Positions 1 through 15,200 of a stretch of DNA of 64,000 nucleotides are shown piece after piece. Each line of letters begins with the position of its first letter. The first letter of the stretch is position 1. Source of the stretch: Glandiceps talaboti (Eukaryota > Hemichordata > Enteropneusta > Spengelidae); assembly GCF_964340395.1 (NCBI RefSeq), contig NC_135568.1:10376276-10440275 (forward strand), in the 5' to 3' direction. The notes under the pieces are model-generated. The model searched no databases, had not been told where the DNA came from, and saw only the letters and a program-made list of their open reading frames with translations. Both the position numbers and the translations under genes were made by a program.

Positions 1-258
1 CAGTCACATATATAAAGGGGGTGGTTTGACCTCAAACATTTGCATGTCTCAAATCAAAGACGTTTCTATTTTGATGTACTATCTACCACGATCAACGTTA
101 GCATTTTATTTAACTACAAATTGTTCATGTTCTTTTATAGATAACTTTTTGTAGACGATACCCTGCTTCTAATCTTGTTACAACATTAGCAAATGTGTTA
201 TTCTCAGACTTGCAATGTTGCCTATTTGTCTTGAATTGCCATCGTCAGCAAATTTTAC

Positions 259-3200
259 CAGTTGTCTGGGAAGCTGTAGTTAACTCGGTTGAACTTGTAG
301 TATAAGAAGTGGTTGTTTCACCTTCAGTAGTTGGTACTTCTGTTGACATCATCTCGGTTGTGAAAATGTCAGTAGTTGTGGGTTCTGTAGATAGAAGACA
401 TGGGAAAATAATATCTTAATTAACATCCCATCAGTATCACTTAATCTCAATGATTAATGTTAGTGTGTGGAGATTGTGAGAACAGTGAATATAAAAAGAA
501 CGGGATGTCAATATATTCTAAACATTAAAAAGAAAAACAACACACAGTGTTTCTTAAATGATTTGATTTTGAATCTAAACTTCGATTACACATATACGCT
601 GGCAACATGATCTGTTTATTCCATTGGATTGCAAAAAATAGTAGCCTCCCAAAGTGTTGTCATTAAAGTTTTCATATTTATTAACTGAATATGTCACTAT
701 CATGATATGCAGTAATCAGGATATTTGAAAATGGGTGTAAGATTTCTTGATTAATATTAATATATAAAGTACAAACCCTCAGTGAAAATGTCTTCAGCCC
801 CAAAACCGGAACCAGATCCTGACTCTTCCTCATACACTTGAAATTCTGAAAATCAAAGAATATTCCTTGTAGTTCTGATACAATCCTTGCATGGCAGTTG
901 TGCTGTAACAATTTATTATCTCTAACCAATTACGTATTGTTAGTTTTTCTTTTTGAAAAGGCAAGATTTGGATTTCTTTTATTGATCAACAACATTATAT
1001 CTCAAACCAGTTTCCCTATGCCCACAAGATTTGTCAAATGGACATTCAATGTCAGTCACATATATACAGGGAATGCTTTGATCTCAAGTATTTGCATGTC
1101 TCATATCAAAGACATTGCTACTTTAATGTGGAATCTACAACGGCCACATTTAGCATTTCAAATAACTACAAATTTTGCATTTTCTTTTAGATAACCTTTT
1201 TGTTGCATGATACCCTGCTTGTAACTTGTTACAACATGAGTGGATGTTTTGTTCTCTGACTTCTAATGTAGACTATTTGTCTTGTACTGCCATCGTCAGC
1301 AAATTTACCTGTTGTCTGGGAAGCTGTTGAAAACTCGGTTGAACTTGTAGTATAAGACGTGGTTGTTTCACCTTTAGTAGTTGGTACTTCTGTTGACATC
1401 ATCTCGGTTGTGAAAATGTCAGTTGTTGTGGGTTCTATAGATGGAAGAAAATATAACCTAGAATTATAAAGTGCAGTCATTAAGGTTTTCCTATTTATTA
1501 ACTAAATATAAAACTATCATATGCTTGTAATCATGATATATGCAAATGGGTTTAAGAGTTCCTTGATTACTTTAATAAATAAAGTGTAAACCATAAGTGA
1601 AAATGTCTCCAGACCCAAAATCAGATCCAGATCCTGACTCTTATTCATACACTTCAAATTCAGAAAATCAAAGAATATTCCTTGTAGTTCTGATAAAACC
1701 CTTCCATGGCAGTTCATCTATAACAATTTAATATGACTAGCGAAGTGCATTTGGTTAGCTTTTCCTTTTCGAAATGGGAAGAATGTGATTTTTTATTGAT
1801 TAACTGCATTCTATCTTAAATCAGTTTCTGCATACCCAATAGACTTGTCACATTACATTGATTGTCAGTCACATATATAAAGGGGGTGGTTTGACCTCAA
1901 ACATTTTGATGTCTCAAATAAAATACGTTTCTATTTTGATGTACTATCTACCACTATCAACGGTAGCATTTTATTTAACTACAAATTGTTCATGTTCTTT
2001 TATAGATAACGTTTTGTAGACGATACCCTGCTTCTAATCTTGTTACAACATTAGCAAATGTTTTGTTCTCAGTCTTGCAATGTTGTCTATTTGTCTTGAA
2101 TTATCATGGTAAGCAAATTTTACCTGTTCTCTGGGAAGCTGTTGTTAACTCGGTTGAACCTATAGTATAAGACGTGGGTGTTACATCTTCAGAAGTTGGT
2201 ACTTCTGTTGACATCATCTCAGTTGTGAAAATGTCAGTTGTTGGGGGTTCTATAGATAGAAGAAATAGGCAAATAATATCTTAATTAACATCCGATCTGT
2301 ATCACTCAATCTTAGTGATTAATGTTAGTGTGCGGAGATTGTGAGAACAGTGAATATAAAAAGAACGGGATGTCAATAAATTATTCCTCATACTCTTCAA
2401 ATTCTGAAAATCAAAGACTATAACTTGAACTTTTGATATAACCTTGCAATGGCAGTTGTGCTGTAACAGTTTATTATCTCTAACGAAGTGTGTTTGGTTA
2501 ATTCTTTCTTTTGGCAATGGAAAGTTTTTGATTTATGTATTAATTAACTACATTATATCTCAAACCAGTTTCCCCATGCCCACAAGATTTCGCATTCGAT
2601 GTCAGTCACATATATACAATGAATGCTTTGATCTCAAATATTTGTATGTCTCATATCAAAGACGTTGCTACTTTAATGTGCAATCTACAACGGCCACATT
2701 TAGCATTTCGTATAACTACAAATTTTGCATTTTCTTTTAGATAACCTTTTTGTTGCATGATACCCTGCTTGTAACTTGTTACAACATGAATGGATGTTTT
2801 GTTCTCTGACTTCGAATGTAGTCTATTTGTCTTGTACTGCCATCGTCAGCAAATTTACCTGTTGTCTGGGAAGCTGTTGAAAACTTGGTTGAACTTGTAG
2901 TATAAGACGTTGATGTTTCACCTTCAGTAGTTGGTACTTCTGTTGACATCATCTCGGTTGTGAAAATGTCAGTAGTTGTTCTTTCTGTAGATGGAAGAAA
3001 ATATAACCCAGAATTATAAAGTGCAGTCATTAAGGTTTTCATATTTATTAACTAAATACATAACTATCATATGCTTGTAATCAGGATATATGAAAATGGG
3101 TTTAAGAGTTCCTTGATTACTTTAATATATAAAATGTAAACCATAAGTGAAAATGTCTCCAGACCCAAAATCAGATCCAGTTCCTGACTCTTATTCATAC

Positions 3201-6200
3201 ACTTCAAATTCAGAAAATCAAAGAATATTCCTTGTAGTTCTGATAAAAACCCTCCATGACAGTTCATCTATAACAATTTAATATGTCTAGCGAAGTGCAT
3301 TTGGTTAGTTTTCCTTTTCGAAATGGGAAGAATGTGATTTTTTTATTGATTAACTGCATTCTATCTTAAACCAGTTTCTGCATACCCAAAAGAATTGTCA
3401 CATTACATTGATTGTCAGTCACATATATAAAGGGGGTGGTTTCATCTCAAACATTTGCATGTCTCAAATCAAAGACGTTTCTATTTTGATGTACTATCTA
3501 CAACGGTCAACGTTAGCATTTTATTTAACTACAAATTGTTCATGTTCTTTTATAGATAACGTTTTGTAGACGATACCCTGCTTCTAATCTTGTCACAACA
3601 TTAGCAAATGTTTTGTTCTCAGACTTGCAATGTTGTCTATTTTTCTTGAATTGCCATCGTAAGCAAATTTTACCTGTTGTCTGGGAAGCTGTTGTTAACT
3701 CGGTTGAACTTGTAGTATAAGACGTGGTTGTTTCATCTTCAGTAGTTGGTACTTCTGTTGACACCATCTCGGTTGTGAAAATGTCAGTAGTTGTGGGTTC
3801 TATAGATAGAAGACATGGGAAAATAATATCTTAATTAACATCCCATCTGTATCACTTAATCTTAATGATTAATGTTTAGTGTGCGGAGATTGTGAGAACA
3901 GTGAATATAAAAAGAACGGGATGTCAATAAATTATTCCTCATACTCTTCAAATTCTGACAATCAAAGACTATTACTTGAACTTTTGATATAACCTTGCAA
4001 TGGCAGTTTTGCTGTAACAATTTATTATCTCTAACGAAGTGTGTTTGGTTAATCCTTTCTTTTGGCAATGGAAAGTTTTTGATTTATGTATTAATTAACT
4101 ACATTATATCTCAAACCAGTTTCCCGATGCCCACAAGATTTCGCATTCGATGTCAGTCACATATATACAATGAATGCTTTGATCTCAAATATTTGCATGT
4201 CTCATATCAAAGACGTTGCTACTTTAATGTGCAATCTACAACGGCCACATTTAGCATTTCATATAACTACAAATTTTTCATTTTCTTTTAGATAACCTTT
4301 TTGTTGCATGATACCCTGCTTGTAACTTGTTACAACATGAATGGATGTTTTGTTCTCTGACTTCGAATGTAGTCTATTTGTCTTGTACTGCCATCGTCAG
4401 CAAATTTACCTGTTGTCTGGGAAGCTGTTGAAAACTTGGTTGAATTTGTAGTATAAGACGTGGTTGTTACATCTTCAGTAGTTGGTACTTCTGTTGACAC
4501 CATCTCGGTTGTGAAAATGTCAGTTGTTGCTGGTTCTATGGATGGAAGAAAATATAACCTAGAATTATATAGTGCAGTCATGAAGGTTTTCCGATTTATT
4601 AACTAAATATAAAACTATCATATGCTTGTAATCAGGATATATGGAAATGGGTTTAAGAGTTCCTTGATTACTTTAATAAATGTAAACTATAAGGGAAAAT
4701 GTCTCCAGAACCAAAACCAGATCCAGATCCTGACTCCTATTCATACACTTCAAATTCAGAAAATCAAAGAATACTCCTTGTAGTTCTGATAAAAACCCTC
4801 CATAGCAGTTCATTTATAACAATTTAATATGTCTAGCGAAGTGCATTTGGTTAGTTTTCCTTTTCGAAATGGGAAGAATTTGATTTTTTATTGATTAACT
4901 GCATTCTATCTTAAACCAGTTTCTGCATACCCAAAAGACTTGTCAAATTACATTAATTGTCAGTCACATGTATAAAGTGGGTGGTATGATCTCAAACATT
5001 TGCATGTCTCAAATCAAAGACGTTTCTATTTTGATGTACTATCTACCACGATCAACGTTAGCATTTTATTTAACGACAAGTTGTTCATATTCTTTTATAG
5101 ATAACTTTTTTGTAGACGATACCCTGCTTCTAATCTTGTTACAACATTAGCAAATGTTTTGTTCTCAGACTTGCAATGTTGTCTATTTGTCTTGAATTGC
5201 CATCGTCAGCAAATTTTACCTGTTGTCTGGGAAGCTGTTGTTAACTCGGTTGAACCTATAGTATAAGACGTGGGTGTTACATCTTCAGAAGTTGGTACTT
5301 CTGTTGACATCATCTCAGTTGTGAAAATGTCAGTTGTTGTGGGTTCTATAGATGGAAGAAAATATAACCTAGAATTATAAAGTGCAGTCATTAAGGTTTT
5401 CAAATTTATTTATTAACTCAATATAAAACTATCATATGCTTGTAATCAGGATATATGAAAATGGGTTTAAGAGTTCCTTGATTACTTTAATATATAAAAT
5501 GTAAACAATAAGTGAAAATGTCTCCAGACCCAAAATCAGATCCAGATCCTGACTCTTATTCATACACTTCAAATTCAGAAAATCAAAGAATATTCCTTGT
5601 AGTTCTGATAAAAACCTTCCATGGCAGTTCATCTATAACAATTTAATATGTCTAGCGAAGTGCATTTGGTTAGTTTTCCTTTTCGAAATGGGAAGAATTT
5701 GATTTTTTATTGATTAACTGCATTCTATCTTAAACCAGTTTCAGTATACCCAAAAGACTTGTCACATTACATTGATTGTCAGTCACATATATAAAGGGGG
5801 TGGTTTGATCTCAAACATTTGCATGTCTCAAATCAAAGACGTTTCTATTTTGATGTACTATCTACCACGATCAACGTTAGCATTTTATTTAACTACAAAT
5901 GTTCATGTTCTTTTATAGATAACTTTTTGTAGACGATACCCTGCTTCTAATCTTGTCACAACATTAGCAAATGTTTTGTTCTCAGACTTGCAATGTTGTC
6001 TATTTTTCTTGAATTGCCATCGTCAGTAAATTTTACCTGTTGTCTGGGAAGCTGTTGTTAACTCGGTTGAACTTGTAGTATAAGACGTGGTTGTTTCATC
6101 TTCAGTAGTTGGTACTTCTGTTGACACCATCTCGGTTGTGAAAATGTCAGTTGTTGGGGGTTCTATAGATGGAAGACATAGGTAAATAATATCTTAATTA

Positions 6201-9200
6201 ACATCCCATCTGTATCACTTAATCTTAATGATTAATGTTAGTGTGTGGAGATTGTGAGAACAGTGAATATAAAAAGAACGGGGTGTCAATAAATTATTCC
6301 TCATACTCTTCAAATTCTGAAAATCAAAAAGTATTCCTTGAACTTTTGATATAACCTTGCAATGGCTGTTGTGCTGTAACAATTTATTATCTCTAACGAA
6401 GTGCGTTTGGTTAATTCTTTCTTTTAGCAATGGAAAGTTTTTGATTTATGTATTAATTAACTACATTATATCTCAAACCAGTTTCCCGATGCCCACAAGA
6501 TTTCTCAAATCGCATTCGATGTCATTCACATATATACAAGGAATGCTTTGATCTCAAATATTTGCATGTCTCATATCAAAGACGTTGCTACTTTAATGTG
6601 CAATCTAAAACGACCACATTTAGCATTTCATATAACTACAAATTTTGCATTTTCTTTTATTGATAACCTTTTTGTTGCATGATACCCTGCTTGTAATCTT
6701 GTTACAGCATGAGTGGATGTTGTGTTCTCTGACTTCGAATGTAGTCTATTTGTCTTGTACTGCCATCGTCAGCAAATTTACCTGTTGTCTGGGAAGCTGT
6801 TGAAAACTCGGTTGAACTTGTAGTATAAGACGTTGATGTTTCACCTTCAGTATTTGGTATTTCTGTTGACACCATCTCGGTTGTGAAAATGTCAGTTGTT
6901 GCTGGTTCTATGGATGGAAGAAAATATAACCTAGAATTATAAAGTGCAGTCATGAAGGTTTTCCGATTTATTAACTAAATATAAAACTATCATATGCTTG
7001 TAATCAGGATATATGGAAATGGGTTTAAGAGTTCCTTGATTACTTTAATAAGTGTAAACTATAAGGGAAAATGTCTCCAGAACCAAAACCAGATCCAGAT
7101 CCTGACTCCTATTCATACACTTCAAATTCAGAAAATCAAAGAATACTCCTTGTAGTTCTGATAAAAACCCTCCATAGCAGTTCATTTATAACAATTTAAT
7201 ATGTCTAGCGAAGTGCATTTGGTTAGTTTTCCTTTTCGAAATGGGAAGAATTTGATTTTTTATTGATTAACTGCATTCTATCTTAAACCAGTTTCTGCAT
7301 ACCCAAAAGACTTGTCAAATTACATTAATTGTCAGTCACATGTATAAAGTGCGTGGTATGATCTCAAACATTTGCATGTCTCAAATCAAAGACGTTTCTA
7401 TTTTGATGTACTATCTACCACGATCAACGTTAGCATTTTATTTAACGACAAGTTGTTCATATTCTTTTATAGATAACTTTTTTGTAGACGATACCCTGCT
7501 TCTAATCTTGTTACAACATTAGCAAATGTTTTGTTCTCAGACTTGCAATGTTGTCTATTTGTCTTGAATTGCCATCGTCAGCAAATTTTACCTGTTGTCT
7601 GGGAAGCTGTTGTTAACTCGGTTGAACCTATAGTATAAGACGTGGGTGTTACATCTTCAGAAGTTGGTACTTCTGTTGACATCATCTCGGTTGTGAAAAT
7701 GTCAGTAGTTGTGGGTTCTATAGATGGAAGAAAATATAACCTAGAATTATAAAGTGCAGTCATTAAGGTTTTCCTATTTATTAACTAAATATAAAACTAT
7801 CATATGCTTGTAATCAGGATATATGAAAATGGGTTTAAGAGTTCCTTGATTACTTTAATATATAAAGTGTCCACCATAAGTGAAAATGTCTCCAGACCCA
7901 AAACCAAATCCAGATCCTGACTCCTATTCATACACTTCAAATTCAGAAAATCAAAGAATATTCCTTGTAGTTCTGATAAAAACCCTCCATGGTAGTTCAT
8001 CTATAACAAGTTAATATGTTTAGCGAAGTGCATTTCGTTAGTTTTCCTTTTCGAAATGGGAAGAATTTGATTTTTTTATTGATTAACTGCATTCTATCTT
8101 AAACCAATTTCTGCATACCCAAAAGACATGTCATATTACATTGATTGTCAGTCACATATATAAAGGGGGTGGTTTGATCTCAAACATCTGCATGTCTCAA
8201 ATCAAAGACGTTTCTTTTTTGATGTACTATCTACCACTATCAACGTTAGCATTTTATTTAACTACAAATTGTTCATGTTCTTTTATAGATAACTTTTTGT
8301 AGACGATACCCTGCTTCTAATCTTGTTACAACATTAGCAAATGTTTTGTTCTCAGACTTGCAATGTTGTCTATTTGTCTTGAATTTCCACCGTCAGCAAA
8401 TTTTACCTGTTGTCTGGGAAGCTGTTGTTAACTCGGTTGAACTTGTAGTATAAGACGTTGATGTTACATCTTCAGTAGTTGGTACTTCTGTTGACACCAT
8501 CTCGGTTGTGAAAATGTCAGTTGTTGTGGGTTCTATAGATAGAAGACATGGGAAAATAAAATCTTAATTAACATCTCATCTGTATCACTTAATCTACGTG
8601 ATTAATATTTAGTATGTGGAGATTGTGAGAACAGTGAATATAAAAAGAACGGGATGTCAATAAATTCTAAACATTAAAAAGGAAAACAACACACAATGCA
8701 TGTTTCTTAAATGATTTGATTTTGAATCTAAACTTTGATTACACATATACTCTGGCAGCATGATCTGTTTATTCCATTGGATTGGCAAATATAGTAACCT
8801 CCTAAAGTGCTGTCATTAAAGTTTTCATATTTATTAACTGAATATGTAACTATCATATGCAGTAATCAGGATATTTGAAAATGGGTGTAAGATTTCTTGG
8901 TTAATATTAATATATAAAGTACAAACCCTCAGTGAAAATGTCTTCAGCTCCAAAACCGGAACCAGATCCTGACTCTTCCTCATACACTTGAAATTCTGAA
9001 AATCAAAGAATATTCCTTGTAGTTCTGATAAAATCCTTGCATGGCAGTTGTGCTGGAACAATATTATCTCTAACCAATTACGTTTCGTTAGTTTTTCTTT
9101 TGGAAATGGCAAGATTTAGATTTCTTTTATTGATCAACTACATTATATCTCAAACCAGTTTCCACATGCCCACAAGATTTGTCAAATGGACTTTCAATGT

Positions 9201-12200
9201 CAGTCACATATATACAGGGAATGCTTTGATCTCAAATATTTGCATGTCTCATATCAAAGACGTTGCTACTTTAATGTGCAATCTACAACTGCCACATTTA
9301 GCATTTCATATAACTACAAATTTTGCATTTTCTTTTAGATAACCTTTTTGTTGCATGATACCCTGCTTCTAATCTTGTTACAACATCAGCAAATGTTTTG
9401 TTCTCAGACTTGCAATGTTGTCTATTTGTCTTGAATTATCATCGTCAGCAAATTTTACCTGTTGTCTGGGAAGCTGTTGTTAACTCGGTTGAACTTATAG
9501 TATAAGACGTGGTTGTTTCACCCTCAGTAGTTGGTACTTCTGTTGACATCATCTTGGTTGTGAAAATGTCAGTAGTTGTGGGTTCTATAGATAGAAGAAA
9601 TAGGCAAATAATATCTTAATTAACATCCGATCTGTATCACTTAATCTTCGTGATTAATGTTAGTGTGTGGAGATTGTGAGAACAGTGAATATAAAAAGAA
9701 CTGGGTGTCAATAAATTATTCCTCATACTCTTCAAATTCTGAAAATCAAAGACTATTCCTTGAACTTTTGATATAACCTTGCAATGGCAGTTGTGCTGTA
9801 ACAATTTATTATCTCTAACGAAGTGCGTTTGGTTAATTTTTTCTTTTGGCAATGGAAAGTTTTTGATTTATGTATTAATTAACTACATTATATCTCAAAC
9901 CAGTTTCCCGATGCTCACAAGATTTCGCATTCGATGTCAGTCACATATATACAAGGAATGCTTTGATCTCAAATATTTGCATGTCTCAAATCAAAGACGT
10001 TTCTATTTTGATGTACTATCTACCACAATCAACGTTAGCATTTTATTTAACGACAGGTTGTTCATGTTCGTTTATAGATAACTTTTTGTAGACGATACCC
10101 TGCTTCTAATCTTGTCACAACATTAGCAAATGTTTTGTTCTCAGACTTGCAATGTTGTCTATTTGTCTTGAATTATCATCGTCAGCAAATTTTACCTGTT
10201 GTCTGGGAAGCTGTTGTTAACTCGGTTGAACTTGTAGTATAAGACGTGGTTGTTTCATCTTCAGTAGTTGGTACTTCTGTTGACATCATCTTGGTTGTGA
10301 AAATGTCAGTAGTTGTGGGTTCTATAGATAGAAGAAATAGACAGATAATATCTTAATTAACATCCGATCTGTATCACTTAATCTTCGTGATTAATGTTAG
10401 TGTGTGGAGATTGTGAGAACAGTGAATATAAAAAGAACGGGATGTCAATAAATTCTAAACATTAAAAAGAAAACCAACACAAAATGTTTCTTAAATGATT
10501 TGATTTTGAATCTAAACTTTGATTACACATATACGCTGACAGCATGATCTGTTTATTCCATTGGATTGCCAAAAATAGTAACCTCCTAAAGTGCTGTCAT
10601 TAAAGTTTTCATATTTATTAACTGAATATGTAACTATCATATGCAGCAATCAGGATATTTGAAAATGGGTGTAATATTTCTTGATTAATATTAATATATA
10701 AAGTACAAACCCTCAGTGAAAATGTCTTCAGCCCCAAAACCGGAACCAGATACTGACTCTTCCTCATACACTTGAAATTCTGAAAATCAAAGACTATTCC
10801 TTGTAGTTCTGATAAAATCCTTGCATAGCAGTTGTGCTGTAACAATTTATTATCTCTAACGAATTACGTTTGGTTAGTTTTTCTTTTGGAAATGGCAAGA
10901 TTTGGATTTCTTTTATTGATCAACTACATTATATCTCAAACCAGTTTCCACATGCCCACAAGATTTGTCAAATGGACTTTCAATGTCAGTCACATATATA
11001 CAGGGAATGCTTTGATCTAAAATATTTGCATGTCTCATATCAAAGACGTTGCTACTTTAATGTGCAATCTACAACTGCCACATTTAGCATTTCATATAAC
11101 TACAAATTTTGCATTTTCTTTTAGATAACCTTTTTGTTGCATGATACCCTGCTTGTAACTTGTTACAACATGAGTGGGTGTTTTGTTCTCTGACTTCTAA
11201 TGTAGTCTATTTGTCTTGAATTGCCATCGTCAGCAAATTTACCTGTTGTCTGGGAAGCTGTTGTTAACTCGGTTGAACTTGTAGTATAAGACGTGGTTAT
11301 TTCATCTTCAGTAGTTGGTACTTCTGTTGACATCATCTCGGTTGTGAAAATGTCAGTTGTTGGGGGTTCTATAGATGGAAGAAAATATAACCTAGAATTA
11401 TAAAGTGCAGTCATTAAGGTTTTCCGATTTATTAACTAAATATAAAACTATCATATGCTTGTAATCAGGATATATGGAAATGGGTTTAAGAGTTCCTTGA
11501 TTACTTTAATAAGTGTAAACTATAAGGGAAAATGTCTCCAGAACCAAAACCAGTCCCAGATCCTGACTCCTATTCATACACTTGAAATTCAGAAAATCAA
11601 AGAATACTCCTTGTAGTTCTGATAAAAACCCTCCATAGTAGTTCATTTATAACAATTTAATATGTCTAGCGAAGTGCATTTGGTTAGTTTTCCTTTTCGA
11701 AATGGGAAGAATTTGATTTTTTATTGATTAACTGCATTCTATCTTAAACCAGTTTCTGCATACCCAAAAGAATTGTCAAATTACATTGATTGTGAGCCAC
11801 ATATATAAAGGGGGTGGTTTGATCTCAAACATTTGCATGTCTCAAATCAAAGACGTTTCTATTTTGATGTACTATCTACCACGATCAACGTTAGCATTTT
11901 ATTTAACGACAAGTTGTTCATATTCTTTTATAGATAACTTTTTTGTAGACGATACCCTGCTTCTAATCTTGTTACAACATTAGCAAATGTTTTGTTCTCA
12001 GACTTGCAATGTTGTCTATTTGTCTTGAATTGCCATCGTCAGCAAATTTTACCTGTTGTCTGGGAAGCTGTTGTTAACTCGGTTGAACCTATAGTATAAG
12101 AAGTGGTTGTTTCATCTTCAGTAGTTGGTACTTCTGTTGACATCATCTCAGTTGTGAAAATGTCAGTTGTTGTGGGTTCTATAGATAGAAGAAATAGGCA

Positions 12201-15200
12201 AATAATATCTTAATTAACATCCGATCTGTATCACTCAATCTTAGTGATTAATGTTAGTGTGCGGAGATTGTGAGAACAGTGAATATAAAAAGAACGCGAT
12301 GTCAATAAATTATTCCTCATACTCTTCAAATTCTGAAAATCAAAGACTATAACTTGAACTTTTGATATAACCTTGCAATGGCAGTTGTGCTGTAACAATT
12401 TATTATCTCTAACGAAGTGCGTTTGGTTAATTCTTTCTTTTGGCAATGGAAAGTTTTTGATTTATGTATTAATTAACTACATTATATCTCAAACCAGTTT
12501 CCCCATGCCCACAAGATTTCGCATTCGATGTCATTCACATGTATACAATGAATGCTTTGATCTCAAATATTTGCATGTCTCATATCAAAGACGTTGCTAC
12601 TTTAATGTGCAATCTACAACGGCCACATTTAGCATTTCATATAACTACAAATTTTTCATTTTCTTTTAGATAACCTTTTTGTTGCATGATACCCTGCTTG
12701 TAACTTGTTACAACATGAATGGATATTTTGTTCTCTGACTTCGAATGTAGTCTATTTGTCTTGTACTGCCATCGTCAGCAAATTTACCTGTTGTCTGGGA
12801 AGCTGTTGAAAACTTGGTTGAACTTGTAGTATAAGACGTTGATGTTTCACCTTCAGTAGTTGGTATTTCTGTTGACATCATCTCGGTTGTGAAAATGTCA
12901 GTTGTTGTGGGTTCTGTAGATGGAAGAAAATATAACCTAGAATTATAAAGTGCAGTCATTAAGGTTTTCCGATTTATAACCTAATATAAAACTATCATAT
13001 GCTTGTAATCAGGATATATAACAATGGGTTTAAGAGTTCCTTGATTACATTAATATATAAAGTGTAAACCATAAGTAAAAATGTCTCCAGACCCAAAACC
13101 AGATCCAGATCCTGACTCTTATTCATACACTTCAAATTCAGAAAATCAAAGAATATTCCTTGTAGTTCTGATAAAAACCCTCCATGGCAGTTCATATATA
13201 ACAATTTAATATGTCTAGCGAAGTGCATTTGGTTAGTTTTCCTTTTCGTAATGGGAAGAATTTGATTTTTTTATTGATTAACTGCATTCTATCTTAAACC
13301 AGTTTCTGCATACCCAAAAGACTTGTCAAATTACATTGATTGTGAGCCACATATATAAAGGGGGTGGTTTGATCTCAAACATTTGCATGTCTCAAATCAA
13401 AGACGTTTCTATTTTGATGTACTATCTACCACGATCAACGTTAGCATTTTATTTAACGACAGGTTGTTCATGTTCTTTTATATATAACTTTTTGTAGACG
13501 ATACCCTGCTTCTAATCTTGTCACAACATTAGCAAATGTTTTGTTCTCAGACTTGCAATGTTGTCTATTTGTCTTGAATTATCATCGTCAGCAAATTTTA
13601 CCTGTTGTCTGGGGAGCTGTTGTTAACTCGGTTGAACTTGTAGTATAAGACGTGGTTGTTTCATCTTCAGTAGTTGGTACTTCTGTTGACATCATCTTGG
13701 TTGTGAAAATGTCAGTAGTTGTGGGTTCTATAGTTAGAAGAAATAGACAGATAATATCTTCATTAACATCCGATCTGTATCACTTAATCTTCGTGATTAA
13801 TGTTAGTGTGTGGAGATTGTGAGAACAGTGAATATAAAAAGAACGGGATGTCAATAAATTCTAAACATTAAAAAGAAAACCAACACAAAATGTTTCTTAA
13901 ATGATTTGATTTTGAATCTAAACTTTGATTACACATATACGCTGGCAGCATGATCTGTTTATTCCATTGGAATGGCAAACATAGTAACCTCCTAAAGTGT
14001 TGTCATTAAAGTTTTCATATTTATTAACTGAATATGTAACTATCATATGCAGTAATCAGGATATTTGAAAATGGGTGTAAGATTTCTTGATTAATATTAA
14101 TATATAAAGTACAAACACTCAGTGAAAATGTCTTCAGCCCCAAAACCGGAACCAGATCCTGACTCTTCCTCATACACTTGAAATTCTGAAAATCAAAGAC
14201 TATTCCTTGTAGTTCTGATAAAATCCTTGCATAGCAGTTGTGCTGTAACAATTTATTATCTCTAACGAATTACGTTTGGTTAGTTTTTCTTTTGGAAATG
14301 GCAAGATTTGGATTTCTTTTATTGATCAACTACATTATATCTCAAACCAGTTTCCACATGCACACAAGATTTGTCAAATGGACTTTCAATGTCAGTCACA
14401 TATATACAGGGAATGCTTTGATCTCAAATATTTGCATGTCTCATATCAAAGACGTTGCTACTTTAATGTGCAATCTACAACGGCCACATTTAGCATTTCA
14501 TATAACTACAGATTTTGCATTTTCTTTTATTGATAACCTTTTTGTTGCATGATACCCTGCTTGTAATCTTGTTACAGCAAGAGTGGATGTTGTGTTCTCT
14601 GACTTCGAATGTAGTCTATTTGTCATGTACTGTCATCGTCAGCAAATTCACCTGTTGTCTGGGAAGCTGTTGATAACTTGGTTGAACTTGTAGTATAAGA
14701 CGTGGTTGTTTCATCTTCAGTAGTTGGTACTTCTGTTGACCTCATCTCGGTTGTGAAAATGTCAGTTGTTGTGGGTTCTATAGATGGAAGAAAATATAAC
14801 CTAGAATTATAAAGTGTAGTCATGAAGGTTTTCCTATTTATTAACTAAATATAAAACTATCATATGCTTGTAATCAGGATATATGAAAATGGGTTTAAGA
14901 GTTCCTTGATTACTTTAATATATAAAGTGTAAACTATAAGTGAAAATGTCTCCAGACCCAAAACCAGATCCAGATCCTGACTCTTATTCACACTTCAAAT
15001 TCAGAAAATCAAAGAATATTCCTTGTAGTTCTGATAAAAACCCTCCACAGCAGTTCATTTATAACAATTTAATATGTCTAGCGAAGTGCGTTTGGTTAGT
15101 TTTCCTTTTCGAAATGGGAAGAATTTGATTTTTTACTGATTAACTGCATTCTATTTTAAACCAGTTTCTGCATACCCAAAAGACTTGTCACATTACATTG

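Noticed and set aside
898-1194. Recurring plus-strand ORFs of about 98-104 codons in each array monomer
   Set aside because: They cover intron sequence of the minus-strand gene, differ in frame between monomers, and recur only because the array is repeated.
1517-1717. Recurring minus-strand ORFs of 66-92 codons beginning MNCHGG or MVRDNK
   Set aside because: They run across the S acceptor and donor in the wrong frame. The supported frame is the short acidic Ser-Gly exon between those sites.
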